A DNA stretch of 64,000 bases from Paulinella micropora (lineage: Eukaryota; Cercozoa; Imbricatea; Euglyphida). This document shows positions 1 to 8,628 of this stretch, piece by piece. The stretch is from contig BJOX01000068.1 of assembly GCA_009731375.1 (NCBI GenBank), positions 587,153 through 651,152 of the forward strand. Reading direction: 5' to 3'. The first letter of the stretch is position 1; every line of letters starts with the position of its first letter. The notes below the pieces were generated by a model. The model searched no databases, was not told where the DNA came from, and worked only from the letters and a program-made list of their open reading frames with translations. The position numbers were made by a program, and so were the translations under genes.

Positions 1-1
1 C

Positions 2-472
2 ACTACACAAAATATAATTCTCCGCTTTGATAGGGGACATGGTAAAAGGTTGAAGAAAATTTATCACACACTCTTTCACAACACAGAAAACAAGAATACT
101 GCTTATGATATTGATAACAGAGCAAACGCTAAGACTACCAGTTTTCACACCACACTTGACGGGGCACGACTTCAGGAATTTGAAATATTTCCCGCTAGTT
201 TTGAAGATTATATGTGCTTGAAACCTAAGCTTGAAGGTTCTGTTTTGATGAATTCAAACGTGTATCAATACAACTGGTTCTGGGTTGATACTTGGGATAA
301 TACCCGCCCGCTGTGGAGCAAAGACCAAAATGAAGTTAGCGGGCTTGACCTTTCCAATGAGAGACGATGGGAGTTCATTAGGACTACACAGAATAATGCT
401 CATCAGCACATAAGCGTAGCAATCACTCAGCGGGAGGTTCAGGTTGGGTCAAATATAATTTCTATTTCATAA
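2..472 (+). CDS. Major capsid protein-like C-terminal fragment (Polinton-like virus type), partial
   Basis: The frame is open from the window edge to a TAA at 470-472, so the gene starts outside the window; the only internal start-like codon before the conserved part is a TTG at 50. The protein contains YHTLFHNTENKNTAY near its start and YQYNWFWVDTW in the middle, then a GLDLSNERRWEF stretch. From memory of the family, this arrangement resembles the C-terminal half of the double jelly-roll capsid protein of Polinton-like viruses of algae and protists. The match is by eye only. The neighbouring gene follows after a compact AT-rich spacer, as expected in a small viral genome. It is probably an endogenous, truncated copy, because coding sequence gives way to host-type repeat at about 800. 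A profile search is needed to confirm the family. Confidence 0.45.
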   Translation, partial: TTQNIILRFDRGHGKRLKKIYHTLFHNTENKNTAYDIDNRANAKTTSFHTTLDGARLQEFEIFPASFEDYMCLKPKLEGSVLMNSNVYQYNWFWVDTWDNTRPLWSKDQNEVSGLDLSNERRWEFIRTTQNNAHQHISVAITQREVQVGSNIISIS

Positions 473-599
473 ACACAATTCAGCCAAAACAAAAATTTTA
501 AAAAAATTTAGATTTATTATTTTTTTTGTTTATATACAAACAAATTGAAAATTTGTGTTATATAGCAAAATCGCGAGCGATTTTTTATATAAACAAACA
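473..599 (+). promoter_or_regulatory. AT-rich viral-type intergenic spacer with hairpins
   Basis: The spacer is very AT-rich. It holds a palindrome at 541-555 and a 7-bp-stem hairpin at 567-584 followed by a T run, which looks like a terminator or processing hairpin. TTTATATAAA-like tracts precede the ATG at 600. This is how I would expect a short promoter between two compact genes to look; the function is inferred. Confidence 0.35.
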
Positions 600-872
600 A
601 TGAAAATTCACCAGAGAAACTTAATCGCAGAAAATCCTGACGGAGAATTTATAAATGTCAGTGTTGGATATGATGGTAATATTGAAACAAATGATTCAAA
701 AACCGCTTTTGGCGAAGCAGTAGTAGGTCAATTAACACCAGTATTACAAGAAATCTTTCCATATACCATTAAGGAGGCACTGCAGAACAGTAAAGTGCAA
801 AGCATTCCTGGCTATCAGACTAAGGCCTCGGGGCTGGCATGGGTATTGCGTCCCGCGAGGGGACGCAAGTGA
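600..872 (+). CDS. Small virus-like ORF, 3' end probably replaced by host repeat
   Basis: I chose the ATG at 600, which directly follows an ATAAACAAACA leader; an earlier non-ATG start at 555 would read through the hairpin. About the first 65 residues look like a natural protein (acidic, with a GEFINVSVGYDGNIETND stretch and a helical segment PVLQEIFPYTIKEAL). The last ~25 residues are read from sequence that differs in base composition and contains two perfect hairpins, so the true C-terminus is probably lost at the junction near 790-820. I do not recognise the family. It lies just after the capsid-like gene in the same orientation, so a structural or assembly role is possible but unproven. 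Confidence 0.4.
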   Translation: MKIHQRNLIAENPDGEFINVSVGYDGNIETNDSKTAFGEAVVGQLTPVLQEIFPYTIKEALQNSKVQSIPGYQTKASGLAWVLRPARGRK

Positions 873-907
873 CCCTTCCCTCTCCCCGCTAGGACGATTG
901 AATCGTC
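846..907. repeat. Two perfect short hairpins at the virus/host junction
   Basis: A 9-bp perfect stem (TTGCGTCCC / GGGACGCAA, loop 855-859) is followed by a 7-bp perfect palindrome around 893-907 (GACGATT / AATCGTC). Together they mark the point where the virus-like coding sequence stops. Confidence 0.6.
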
Positions 908-954
908 AGGTCCGTCATCAACCGCGCAGTGCAGCAACGCAAAAGCAAAAGTGC

Positions 955-966
955 AAGAGAGAGAGA

Positions 967-1000
<34 letters not shown>

Positions 1001-1098
1001 CCTGACTTTCCAGTCAATCAGTGGCAATTTCGAAGGGAGCGGGACTTAAAGGTTGCAGTCCCGTCCTCTTCGAAACTGTCAGTAACGACAGAGAGAGA

Positions 1099-1151
<53 letters not shown>

Positions 1152-1176
1152 AAGAAAGAGAGAGAGAGAGAGAGAG
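955..1176. repeat. (GA)n microsatellite in two blocks
   Basis: Blocks at about 955-1003 and 1088-1176 are almost pure GA/GAGA, separated by ~85 bp of unique sequence. Open frames across them on either strand are repeat translations. Confidence 0.9.
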
Positions 1177-1334
1177 TACCTAGTTTTTGCCTGCCAAGTT
1201 CATGCCTCAAGCAGACACAGACATTCTGCAAGCAAAACAAACAAAGACTTATCATTGCCATGATCAAACATTGCAAACATACACACACAGTCGTGGAGAA
1301 AAGAACCTTGTGCAGCAGTAGGCAGGGGAGACCA

Positions 1335-1371
1335 AACTTGGTCGGCAACTTCGTTAGTTGCCGACCTAGTT
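1335..1371. repeat. Strong hairpin, 11-bp perfect core
   Basis: GGTCGGCAACT at 1340-1350 pairs perfectly with AGTTGCCGACC at 1356-1366 around a 5-nt loop. The stem extends to about 16 bp with one mismatch. A related but degraded copy of the arm lies near 1584-1606. Confidence 0.65.
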
Positions 1372-1437
1372 CTTACTGTGCACACACGCAAGCAAAAGCA
1401 CGGCGAGAAAATCAGTGCAAATAAGAGCCAACATGAA

Positions 1438-1447
1438 NNNNNNNNNN
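1438..1447. other. Assembly gap (10 N) with duplicated flanks
   Basis: The ~58 bp just left of the gap (from about 1380) recurs almost identically just right of it (1448-1505). This is what an unmerged overlap between two contigs looks like. Confidence 0.85.
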
Positions 1448-1754
1448 GCACACACGCAAGCAAAAGCACGGCGAAAAAATCAGTGCAAATAAGAGCCAAC
1501 ATGAAATGAGTCAAGTTTCTTACCTTGGTTCAAGTGAAAAAGCAAGGAGACTTACAGCAAAGCACTACGTCCAAAACGGCTGGGCAACTAGGTTTGCCGA
1601 CCGACTTCTGAAAGCAAGCACAGACGTCTGAAAACGTACCGTTTTTCGCAACAAAAAAAAATAGCATCATGGAGAACACATGCTACAGGCCAAGTTTGCA
1701 AAAAATCTTTCCAAGAGAGCACTTAGTTTTAACGCATTGTCAAAAACACCATGA

Positions 1755-2238
1755 CCCCTCCCAACCCCAAAAATTTGCCCAAAAAGGTTCGAAAAAGTGG
1801 AGCCGACACAAGAAAAAGGGCAACACTGGGGCGTTGCAGTGACCAGGCCACACTTTTTCGGCAATAACGGCAGATTTTTTGGCAAACCTTTTGCACAACT
1901 GACCCCTTCGAAAATCCTCCCAGTTTTGAAGGACCAAAGCTCCAGTATGGCTTTGAAGGTACATTCTCCTTCATAATCAAGTTACCCTCAGTGCTCATGT
2001 TGATGTTGTTGTAACACTGCAGGTCTCTGCTCTTTTGGGGTGGCGCAGGAATGCGGAGGGCATCATCTTCGTTGAGGTCAACACCTAGGACAACTGGATT
2101 GAGTGGGGCAGGGTGGGTGCAGACCGTAAGTTTACTTGGACTGCGGATGTGGACCGAGACCCTTATGACGAGGCGAAAGCCCCGTTGTGGAATTGGCCGG
2201 CTGAAGCGCAGTGGTGCAATGAGATAGTTTACAGTTCG
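1755..2238 (+). CDS. Candidate 5' exons of the Lys/Glu-rich gene
   Basis: A frame open from 1755 reads a plausible peptide (including RFFGKPFAQLTPSKILPVLK) and ends with AAG|GTACAT at 1958/1959. If the intron ends at the TAG at 2086-2088, the next exon starts at 2089 in phase 0 and reads NWIEWGRVGADRKFTW onward to about 2238, avoiding an in-frame TAG. A GT at 2239 and an AG at 2300-2301 (63 nt) would join this to the exon at 2302 in frame, although that acceptor lacks a pyrimidine tract. No convincing ATG was resolved: the ATG at 1669 is in another frame. The family is not recognised. Confidence 0.3.
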
Positions 2239-2301
2239 GTACAAGAACTACAAGCCACTTGAGGGGGTGGAATGGCCAGAGGGGGGAAGCTTGGGTAAGA
2301 G

Positions 2302-3266
2302 GATGAGAAACCCCCCCAAGCAAGCTGTGTGCACAGAGGAGAAGAAAAAAAGAAAGAGAAAGAAAAAAAGAAGAAGGAAGACGAGGCAGAGAAAGAGAAA
2401 GACAAGCCAGAGGGAGAGAAAGGCAAGCCAGAGGGAGAGAAAGACAAGCCAGAGACAGAGAAAGACAAGACAGAGACGAGCAAAGATAAGACAGAGAAGA
2501 AAGACAAGAAGAAAACTCAAAAGAAAAGAAAACAAGAGCAAGACGAACAACAAGGCAGCAAGAAAAAGCAGAAAAAGCAGAAAGTGCCGAGACAGAAAGA
2601 GTTGACTGAAGAAGAAAAAAAGCAGAGAGATGACGAACTGAGAAAGATACAAGAAGACACACAAAGAAAAGCAGAAGAGCAAGAGCGCAAACAGATTGAA
2701 AAGCAAAAGAAAGAGAAAGAGATGAAAGACCAAAAGGACAGAGAGGAGAAAGACAGACAAGACAGAGAACAGAAAGACAGAGAGGAAAAAGACAGACAAG
2801 AGAGAGAACGACAGACACAAGAGAGAGAAGCCGCGCTACGCGAGTTGAACAAAGAGAAGCCACCACCAAAGAATGAAGATGAGGCAGAGAAACCAAAAGA
2901 GAGCCCGAAAGAACAGCCAGAGAAAAAGACAGACACACCAGAGAAAGAAGAGCCAGAGAAAAAGACAGACACACCAGAGAAAGAAGAGCCAGAGGAAAAG
3001 ACAGAAGAAGTAGAAGAAGCAAGTAAGAAAGAAAGTGACCACACGCTCCCCGCCGATGGAATGTACTGCTTTGAGTCGCGCATGTATAAGTTCCCAGACG
3101 CAAAAATGGCGGTCGCGACCGTCCTGCATTTTCGCAATCCCACCACTGGGAGCCGGGAGCAATACGCAGTGTTAGAGTCCCTTGTTCCGCGCAATCTGAA
3201 AAATTTGGTTTTAAAGCCAAAGGTGAAGCTTGGAAGCCGTGAGCAAGAGTCTTTCTTTGCAATAGG
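2302..3266 (+). CDS. Lysine/glutamate-rich protein, main exon
   Basis: The first ~240 residues are highly charged KEKE/DREEKDRQ sequence with short internal repeats (KDKPEGEKGKPEGE; two copies of an EKKTDTPEKEEPE block), predicted to be disordered or long single helix. The last ~75 residues differ in composition and look like a folded segment (ADGMYCFESRMYKFPDAKM and following). The exon ends at 3266 at a GTAACT donor. Splicing the 54-nt intron 3267-3320 (acceptor CTGCCTGCAG) keeps the frame and continues into the next exon. KEKE tracts occur in many chaperone- and proteasome-associated and cytoskeletal proteins, but no specific function can be assigned. Confidence 0.55.
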
Positions 3267-3320
3267 GTAACTGAGTTGCTAATTTTTGCGCGCCTTGCAA
3301 ATTAACATTGCTGCCTGCAG

Positions 3321-3868
3321 ACCCGGGTGCAAGCTGACCAAACAATTCCTGAAAAAAGGTTCGAATAACATCACTGACATTACAAAGACAGTGTTGATTC
3401 AACGAGTGGTGCGTGATCCAGACACAGGCGATGTGTTCACCCAGTNNNNNNNNNNGACAGGCGAGGTGTTCACCCAGTACCAAATCGCGTCACTTAACGT
3501 TATCGATCCTGACTTGTCCAAACAACTAGGCAAGAGTCAGATGCCTGAGCAAAAGTGGAACAAAGAGATTCAGGCTGATCTACAGCGCATGGCTGATCCG
3601 AACACTCTAACCGAGCTGCTGCCCGTAGTTTGCGACTTTGTGTGGCTGAACGATCAACCTCAATCTGCAGAGTCGTGGGAAAATGGTCGCCCGCGCAGAG
3701 CGTGCACAAAGTCTGAGCCCAAGGTGGACGAAGTCGAACTCGCTTTAATCGAAGCCCCCCCATCGCTTCCCCTCAAAAAGGTGTCTAAACGCAGAAAGTC
3801 ACGCAAGAAACCACTGGCACAGGACACTAAAGGCGAGGTTCAACCCACGATTAGCGGCGCCCGAGGGT
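3321..3868 (+). CDS. Lysine/glutamate-rich gene, next exon (contains gap)
   Basis: The exon follows the 54-nt intron in phase (split Gly codon) and reads PGCKLTKQFLKKGSNNITD onward. A 10-N gap at 3446-3455 falls inside it; the sequence before the gap (DPDTGDVFTQ) and after it (TGEVFTQ) is duplicated, so the gap is probably an assembly overlap. The exon ends with a basic KRRKSRKK tract resembling a nuclear localisation signal. The frame reaches a TAA at 3868-3870, but natural-looking protein continues in another frame, so a frameshift or an unrecognised intron lies between about 3780 and 3865. Confidence 0.5.
3446..3455. other. Assembly gap (10 N) inside a coding exon
   Basis: GACACAGGCGATGTGTTC before the gap and GACAGGCGAGGTGTTC after it are near copies, consistent with an unmerged overlap rather than missing sequence. 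Confidence 0.8.
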
Positions 3869-4465
3869 AAAGGTAAAAGTATTCCGTCAGAGCCCGAGCT
3901 TACCTCGCCAAACAGCCTCGCACCCAACATAGACGTTGCTGCGATCGTGAACAGCGCTGTTACCTCTGCCTTGAAAGCAAATGCTGCGGCCACACAGGCA
4001 GGCAACAATCAACTGGCTCATGTCCTAGATAAAATTTCCGCTGAAATGATCTCACTTCGTACAGAGATGAAGTCCAAGTCGCAGACTGGTAATATTAACA
4101 CCAATACCAGTACTAAATCGCAGCAGAACAATCCACGCAAACCACAGCCTGCCAGCCCAGTAGTTCAAGAGCTAGATGAGAACGGTGGAGGGGATAATAG
4201 TAACTGGCAAATTGAGCCTTTTCAGCAGCTTACTTTGTCGCAGACAAACAAGCCACCATTTCAATCGCCCGCGGCCGCTCGTCAACAATCCTCTTTCATG
4301 AATTATAATTTTATTCAAGAGCAGCGACGCATTGACCAGGAACATCACATGAGGCAGGAACAGCTCAGGCAACAACACTTTTCAGCAACTTTTACGGGTG
4401 GTAGTATTATTATTATTTTCGTAAGTCATATTATTATTTTCGTAAGTCATATAAGTAAAGTTTAG
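3842..4465 (+). CDS. Lysine/glutamate-rich gene, C-terminal portion in shifted frame
   Basis: From about 3842 the alternative frame reads RLAAPEGKGKSIPSEPELT and then an Ala/Ser/Gln-rich region with a probable coiled coil (LDKISAEMISLRTEMKSK) and a Gln/Arg-rich tail ending near 4390. The last ~20 codons before the stop at 4463-4465 are read from two copies of a 21-bp repeat that each contain a perfect GTAAGT donor (4421 and 4442), so the true exon may end at one of these. I found no downstream acceptor that keeps the frame. Confidence 0.4.
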   Translation, partial: NPRLAAPEGKGKSIPSEPELTSPNSLAPNIDVAAIVNSAVTSALKANAAATQAGNNQLAHVLDKISAEMISLRTEMKSKSQTGNINTNTSTKSQQNNPRKPQPASPVVQELDENGGGDNSNWQIEPFQQLTLSQTNKPPFQSPAAARQQSSFMNYNFIQEQRRIDQEHHMRQEQLRQQHFSATFTGGSIIIIFVSHIIIFVSHISKV

Positions 4466-4765
4466 AATTATTGATATTATTACTTTCTGTTTATCAACCA
4501 ATTAGTATTTGTATGTAACTGCTTTAAATCATCATCCCTATTATACTCTCTATAACTTTAGTATTCTTGGCTTGCTAACGCGTGAGCAAATACGCAGTGA
4601 TATACAAGCTGTGGCTGCTGACCAAGCAACAATGACATCTCTGCGTTTTTGTTTACTCGTAAACTCAAACTGGTATCAGTCCTTGCGTAAATTTAAACAG
4701 TCCTTGCGTAAATTCAAATACGTATATTAAACAGTCCTTGCGTCAATTCAAACTGTTATCCGTAA
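4400..4765. repeat. Short tandem repeats of 21 bp
   Basis: Two 21-bp units with TTTTCGTAAGTCAT occur at about 4410-4452. A different unit, TCCTTGCGTAAATT plus AAACAG-like sequence, is repeated three times at about 4679-4756. Between them (4466-4678) the sequence is AT-rich; a short frame around 4562-4648 could be an exon remnant but could not be joined in phase. Confidence 0.6.
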
Positions 4766-4904
4766 GTAACACCGGTAAAGTTAAGTGACTATGATAAATC
4801 AATTATTAATATTCAAAATTAAATGAAATTTAGCTTTTCCTTGATTATTTAAATGAATTAGGAAGTAAACGCTGCAGGATTTATTTTGTTTCGGTCAATT
4901 ATGA

Positions 4905-5245
4905 GTGGCAAGTGTCACTAATTTTCAAGTCACTGGTGCCACCCGCACAATTGTGCTGTATGATGTAATTCAATTTAAATTTGATTTTTTATTCATTTAT
5001 GATGTAATTCAACTTGAGGAGTTGAAATCACAGTAAAAATCTAGCAAAAAAAGTGGTAAATAAGTGGCAAAAAAATGGCAAGTATCACTAATTGTCAAGT
5101 CACTGATGCCACCCGCACAATTGTGCTGTATGATGTAATTCAATTTAAATTTGATTTTTTTTATTAAATTATGATGTAATTCAACTTGAGGAGTTGAAAT
5201 CACAGTAAAAATTTAGCAAAAAGTGGCAAATAAGTGGCAAATAAG
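4905..5245. repeat. Two tandem copies of a ~170-bp AT-rich repeat
   Basis: The block beginning near 4905 (GCCACCCGCACAATTGTGC at 4938) recurs at 5073 (same block at 5108), an offset of 170 bp with few differences. Each unit contains the 12-bp perfect palindrome GCACAATTGTGC and an internal duplication of TATGATGTAATTCAA. No coding potential is evident. Confidence 0.85.
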
Positions 5246-5283
5246 CAGTAAAAATATTTGCCACTTTTTTGCCACTTTTTGCT
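5215..5283. repeat. Hairpin with 29-bp arms
   Basis: Arms 5215-5243 and 5255-5283 are complementary at 28 of 29 positions around an 11-nt loop. The arms contain AAGTGGCAAA twice. This could be a terminal or subterminal structure of a miniature inverted-repeat element; the remaining stretch to 5467 is AT-rich with more GTGGCAAA motifs and no gene. Confidence 0.8.
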
Positions 5284-5467
5284 GCTCTAGTGATTATGGC
5301 AACTTGAAAAAACATTCAAAATTGATTTTTATTGCTCAGATATGCTGTTTTAACATAAATAATCAAAATAAGCATGTAAAACTTACCGAAATTTGCCACT
5401 AGATTTTTAGTAGTTGCCGTGGCAAAAGGTGGCAAAAGGGACAAGTCCTTTTAGCCGGAGTGGATGT

Positions 5468-5577
5468 TTTATTAAATTGCCTTCCCTTACTTGGGTTACT
5501 GTATTAGAGACACAGGACCGGTGGACTCCGAGAGGAGTCGGTAAAGGCCTCTCAAAACGAGCATGCTGAGTTGCTCA
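5468..5577 (+). repeat. 5' LTR remnant (R/U5-like end)
   Basis: This 110-bp segment matches 12836-12939 and ends in TTGCTCA, a CA end as expected for an LTR. Upstream of 5468 similarity to the 3' LTR stops abruptly, so the 5' part of the LTR has been lost or replaced. Confidence 0.7.
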
Positions 5578-5579
5578 AA

Positions 5580-5590
5580 GGTTATGAGCC
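5580..5590 (+). promoter_or_regulatory. Primer binding site complementary to the initiator-Met tRNA anticodon arm
   Basis: GGTTATGAGCC lies two bases after the LTR end. Its reverse complement, GGCTCATAACC, is the anticodon stem-loop sequence (CAU anticodon) found in many initiator methionine tRNAs. Drosophila copia is known to use such an internal half-tRNA primer, in contrast to the TGG-starting sites that pair with the tRNA 3' end. Confidence 0.65.
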
Positions 5591-7061
5591 TTGAGGCCGA
5601 TAAGGGAGTCAGCTTCTCACTGAAGCAGACGTTGAGTGCAATACCCATCTTAGAGGGAAACAATAGAGGTTACTCTGACTTTAGGTACAAGCTAGAGAAC
5701 TACGCTGAAGGCATTAGTGCCTGGCACGGGGAATGTGTGAAGCTAGCCTTCGCCAACCCCGCAAGAGCAAAGGCTAAGTACCCCTGTGACCACGCTGAGG
5801 CGATGGATCTAGAGGAGAGGGATTTGCCAGAGGAGCCGGAGTCGGAGGACACCCCGGACACAGAGTCAGAGACAGAGTCAGAGGCAGACACACCGACAGA
5901 AGAACAGAAGAAAAGACAGGGTAGTACTTTAATCCACAAAGTTAGGCCACGCACGAGAGTTGCAATAGAGAAGCCTAAAGACTGGGACAAGATGGATAAG
6001 GAGAAGAAGACGAAGTGGAGAGAGAAACACGCGAAAAAGTTGAAGAGAGAACAACGAAGACAGTCAAAGAAAGCATACTCCATAAGAGTGAAAGCAATAC
6101 AGAAGAAGAAGAAGTATTACGAAAGAATGCGCGCTTTGCAGCTTGTGCTTTCTGTTGCCTTTTCACACACCCTTGTTGTCCAGTACCTAAGAACTAAGAC
6201 TCCCAATGGCCCGATAGAGACGATAGAGTTAATCAGGGCCAAGTTTGGTTCGGTGGGAGGTGTACACAAACATCTCAACGCGGAGAAGTTTGAGCACATC
6301 TACCCAAAACCAGGGACTAACGTAGACACCTGGTTAAGCTAATACCTCGCCTTCAAAAGCGAGGTAGAGAGCTTACGAACTCATCCGTTTGAAGAAGAAG
6401 AGTTAACTCGTAAACTGCTACAAAGGCTAAACACCCTGCTTTTGGCAGCGAGTACGAAGCTAACTACTTCAATCTTCCAGCCAACCTAAGACCTAAGCAT
6501 GACGATCTAGTTGAGAGTGCGAGGGATACGTGGGCGATTTGGAAGAAAGGCAAGGGGCGTAGGGAGGAGAGCAGAGAGGACGACGAGAATAGGAGACGTA
6601 GGAAGCAGAAAGGACAAGAGACAAACCTCATGATGGATGATAAGGATGACGAAAAAGGGGGTGGGGGTAAGAAAGGTAAGTTGAAGAAGAAGAAAGAATG
6701 GTGGCTAAAAGTCACCTGCTATGCATGCGAGAAGGTAGGGCATACACTCAAGTATTGCCCAAAACTTAAGAAGAAGCCCCATAAGCAGGAAGAAGAAGAG
6801 AAAACTCCCATTGGCAAAGGCAAAAACAAGAAGGGCCTAAACAAAGGCAAAGGGAAAACAGACATAGCTCTTTTAAGGGAGGAGGAGAGGGAGGATAACG
6901 AAGAACAGGGAGGGGGGCAAGAGAGCGACAGCGATGCGCTGCTCGTTTTTATGGGGGGTGATAAACCCGACGACCCTGGGGAGGTAACCCCTGACGACAA
7001 TGGTGGGGGGAGAGCGAGCGAAGTTCAGGGTGATCCCATGAGTGACTCTGAACGAGGCTAG
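5584..7061 (+). pseudogene. gag: copia Gag with CCHC zinc knuckle (disrupted)
   Basis: A frame from 5563 (ATG inside the LTR) or 5584 (ATG inside the primer site) reads LSAIPILEGNNRGYSDFRYK, the usual copia Gag N-terminal style, then a charged middle. It meets a TAA at 6340-6342 after DTWLS, but the same frame continues naturally (YLAFKSEVESLRTHPFEEEE). Around 6430 the frame changes; the next frame reads PAFGSEYEANYFNLPANL and continues to a zinc knuckle, CYACEKVGHTLKYC (C-x2-C-x4-H-x4-C), at about 6717-6758. The frame ends at 7059-7061 after an acidic tail. One stop and at least one frameshift make this copy non-functional unless they are sequence errors. Confidence 0.75.
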
Positions 7062-8628
7062 TCCTAGCTTAGGGAGTCCCTTAGCGAAAGCTAGTCGGGT
7101 TGAGGATTCGTCCCAACCTATCATCTCGCCTGACTTCAGTCGTCAGCTACCACGGGCCACCCCTGCAACAATTCCCTCAGAGTCTGAGGAGAACAAAACC
7201 CCCCTGCCCAAACATAATCAACCCCTTCTGATTGTAACTAGCTATAGTCGTTCCCAACCAAGGTCCACCAAATGCCTAGGGAAAAACAACAGAAACAAAC
7301 CCTGCAACATTTCCTTAGAGAAAGAGCAAAAGGGGATTAACGCCTCGCATGCACAGCGGTTGATTTTTGGTTGTTATTGTGGCTATCATGCCAAGGAACA
7401 GGACGATGAGTTTCCTTGGATTGACTTATCTGTCGACCCCACAATTCGCCCCCTCAAGTCCCCTTATTACCCGGATGAGCTAGGTTTGTTAGCTGCAGCT
7501 GAAGAGATAGGAGAGAATGAGATTGCACGCGCATGCCACCTCACAATTCCAATAATAAAGCAGAGACTGCAGAGAGAGAGGGAAAGTGGGGCGAGAGGGA
7601 AGAGCAGTAGGGCAGGAGTGAAGGGGAGTGGCAAGAGAGACAGTACACCACAACCACAACCCACGCCTACCTTATCTGTCCACTACCGCACAACATCACA
7701 AGACACACTCCCCACCTCAACCCTAAACCAGGATACACGGAATGAATGTGGGAGACCACCTGGTCTACCCAGTGCTGTTACAGGAGGCGAGGAGGGCAAG
7801 GAAGAGGCAATGGCGGTGGGAATGGAAACAACGCCACCACAACCAGGTCCCACACTCCAAGCACCAGCACGAACACCTCCCATCATCACATTCAAAGACA
7901 TTGCACAGATTGCACAACAACTTACAACCACATGCATAAGAGAGAGCGATGGGAGGGTAAAGAGAGTAAGTGAGGGTGAGCTTGTGGAAGACGAGTTTTT
8001 GACGGACGTGGTGAGGGCGATAGAGAGGGTGTACATCTCACACGCATCCCGCACCACCATCACACCACCAGGGGGACCACGAACATCACCCACCACATCT
8101 CAATCATCCACACCCACTAAGCCCACCACCACTAATTACACATTAGTATTAGACGGAGAGGAAGGGAGAAATAGGAAGAACACAATAGTGCAGGATAGCG
8201 GGTCCTCTAGGGACATAGCTTGTAATCCGGAAATGCTTCATGACGTCAAGTCTGTTGCTCCCATAAGCTTAGTTACCGGAAACGGAGAGTGTCAGATAGA
8301 TAGACAGGGTATAGCCAGGGTCACTCGCATTGACGGACACGGTAAGCCAGTAACGGTGTCGAGACCCATGTTGCTCGACACCAGGCTACCTGTCAATATT
8401 GCGTCGACCGGTCGGATGGACCATGTCCACCACAGGGCAATCCTCCACCAGAATGGACAGCTAGTCATATTGAAAGACCCCATACATGTAGATGAGAGTA
8501 GTGTGTTAGTGAGGGGGAGACTTATGTCCACTCTCTTGTACAGGTGGGATGACGAGTTTGATAGTCCTCTGGACATCAATACGCGTTACGAACCGGTGGC
8601 GAGAGAAAAGAGAGAAAAGAGGGGGTAG
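7042..8628 (+). CDS. pol: copia Pol: linker and aspartic protease
   Basis: This frame overlaps the end of the Gag frame by ~20 nt, so expression would need a frameshift. The first ~350 residues are Pro/Thr/Ser- and charge-rich linker. The protease follows: VQDSGSSRDIACN at about residues 383-395 contains the D-S-G catalytic signature, typical of copia proteases. The frame ends at a TAG (8626-8628) directly after a G run; reading on in the next frame gives SPKKERGEIRQNEGKTGEV and joins the integrase, so the stop reflects a frameshift. Confidence 0.75.
   Translation: MTLNEASPSLGSPLAKASRVEDSSQPIISPDFSRQLPRATPATIPSESEENKTPLPKHNQPLLIVTSYSRSQPRSTKCLGKNNRNKPCNISLEKEQKGINASHAQRLIFGCYCGYHAKEQDDEFPWIDLSVDPTIRPLKSPYYPDELGLLAAAEEIGENEIARACHLTIPIIKQRLQRERESGARGKSSRAGVKGSGKRDSTPQPQPTPTLSVHYRTTSQDTLPTSTLNQDTRNECGRPPGLPSAVTGGEEGKEEAMAVGMETTPPQPGPTLQAPARTPPIITFKDIAQIAQQLTTTCIRESDGRVKRVSEGELVEDEFLTDVVRAIERVYISHASRTTITPPGGPRTSPTTSQSSTPTKPTTTNYTLVLDGEEGRNRKNTIVQDSGSSRDIACNPEMLHDVKSVAPISLVTGNGECQIDRQGIARVTRIDGHGKPVTVSRPMLLDTRLPVNIASTGRMDHVHHRAILHQNGQLVILKDPIHVDESSVLVRGRLMSTLLYRWDDEFDSPLDINTRYEPVAREKREKRG

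Noticed and set aside
1669-1842. ATG-started plus-strand frame as the start of the Lys/Glu-rich gene
   Set aside because: It looks natural for ~45 codons but hits a TGA and cannot be joined in phase to the downstream exon by any GT-AG pair I found.
2132-3262. 376-codon minus-strand frame opposite the Lys/Glu-rich exon
   Set aside because: Leu/Ser-rich composition is the antisense of a KEKE tract; splice and frame evidence support the plus strand.
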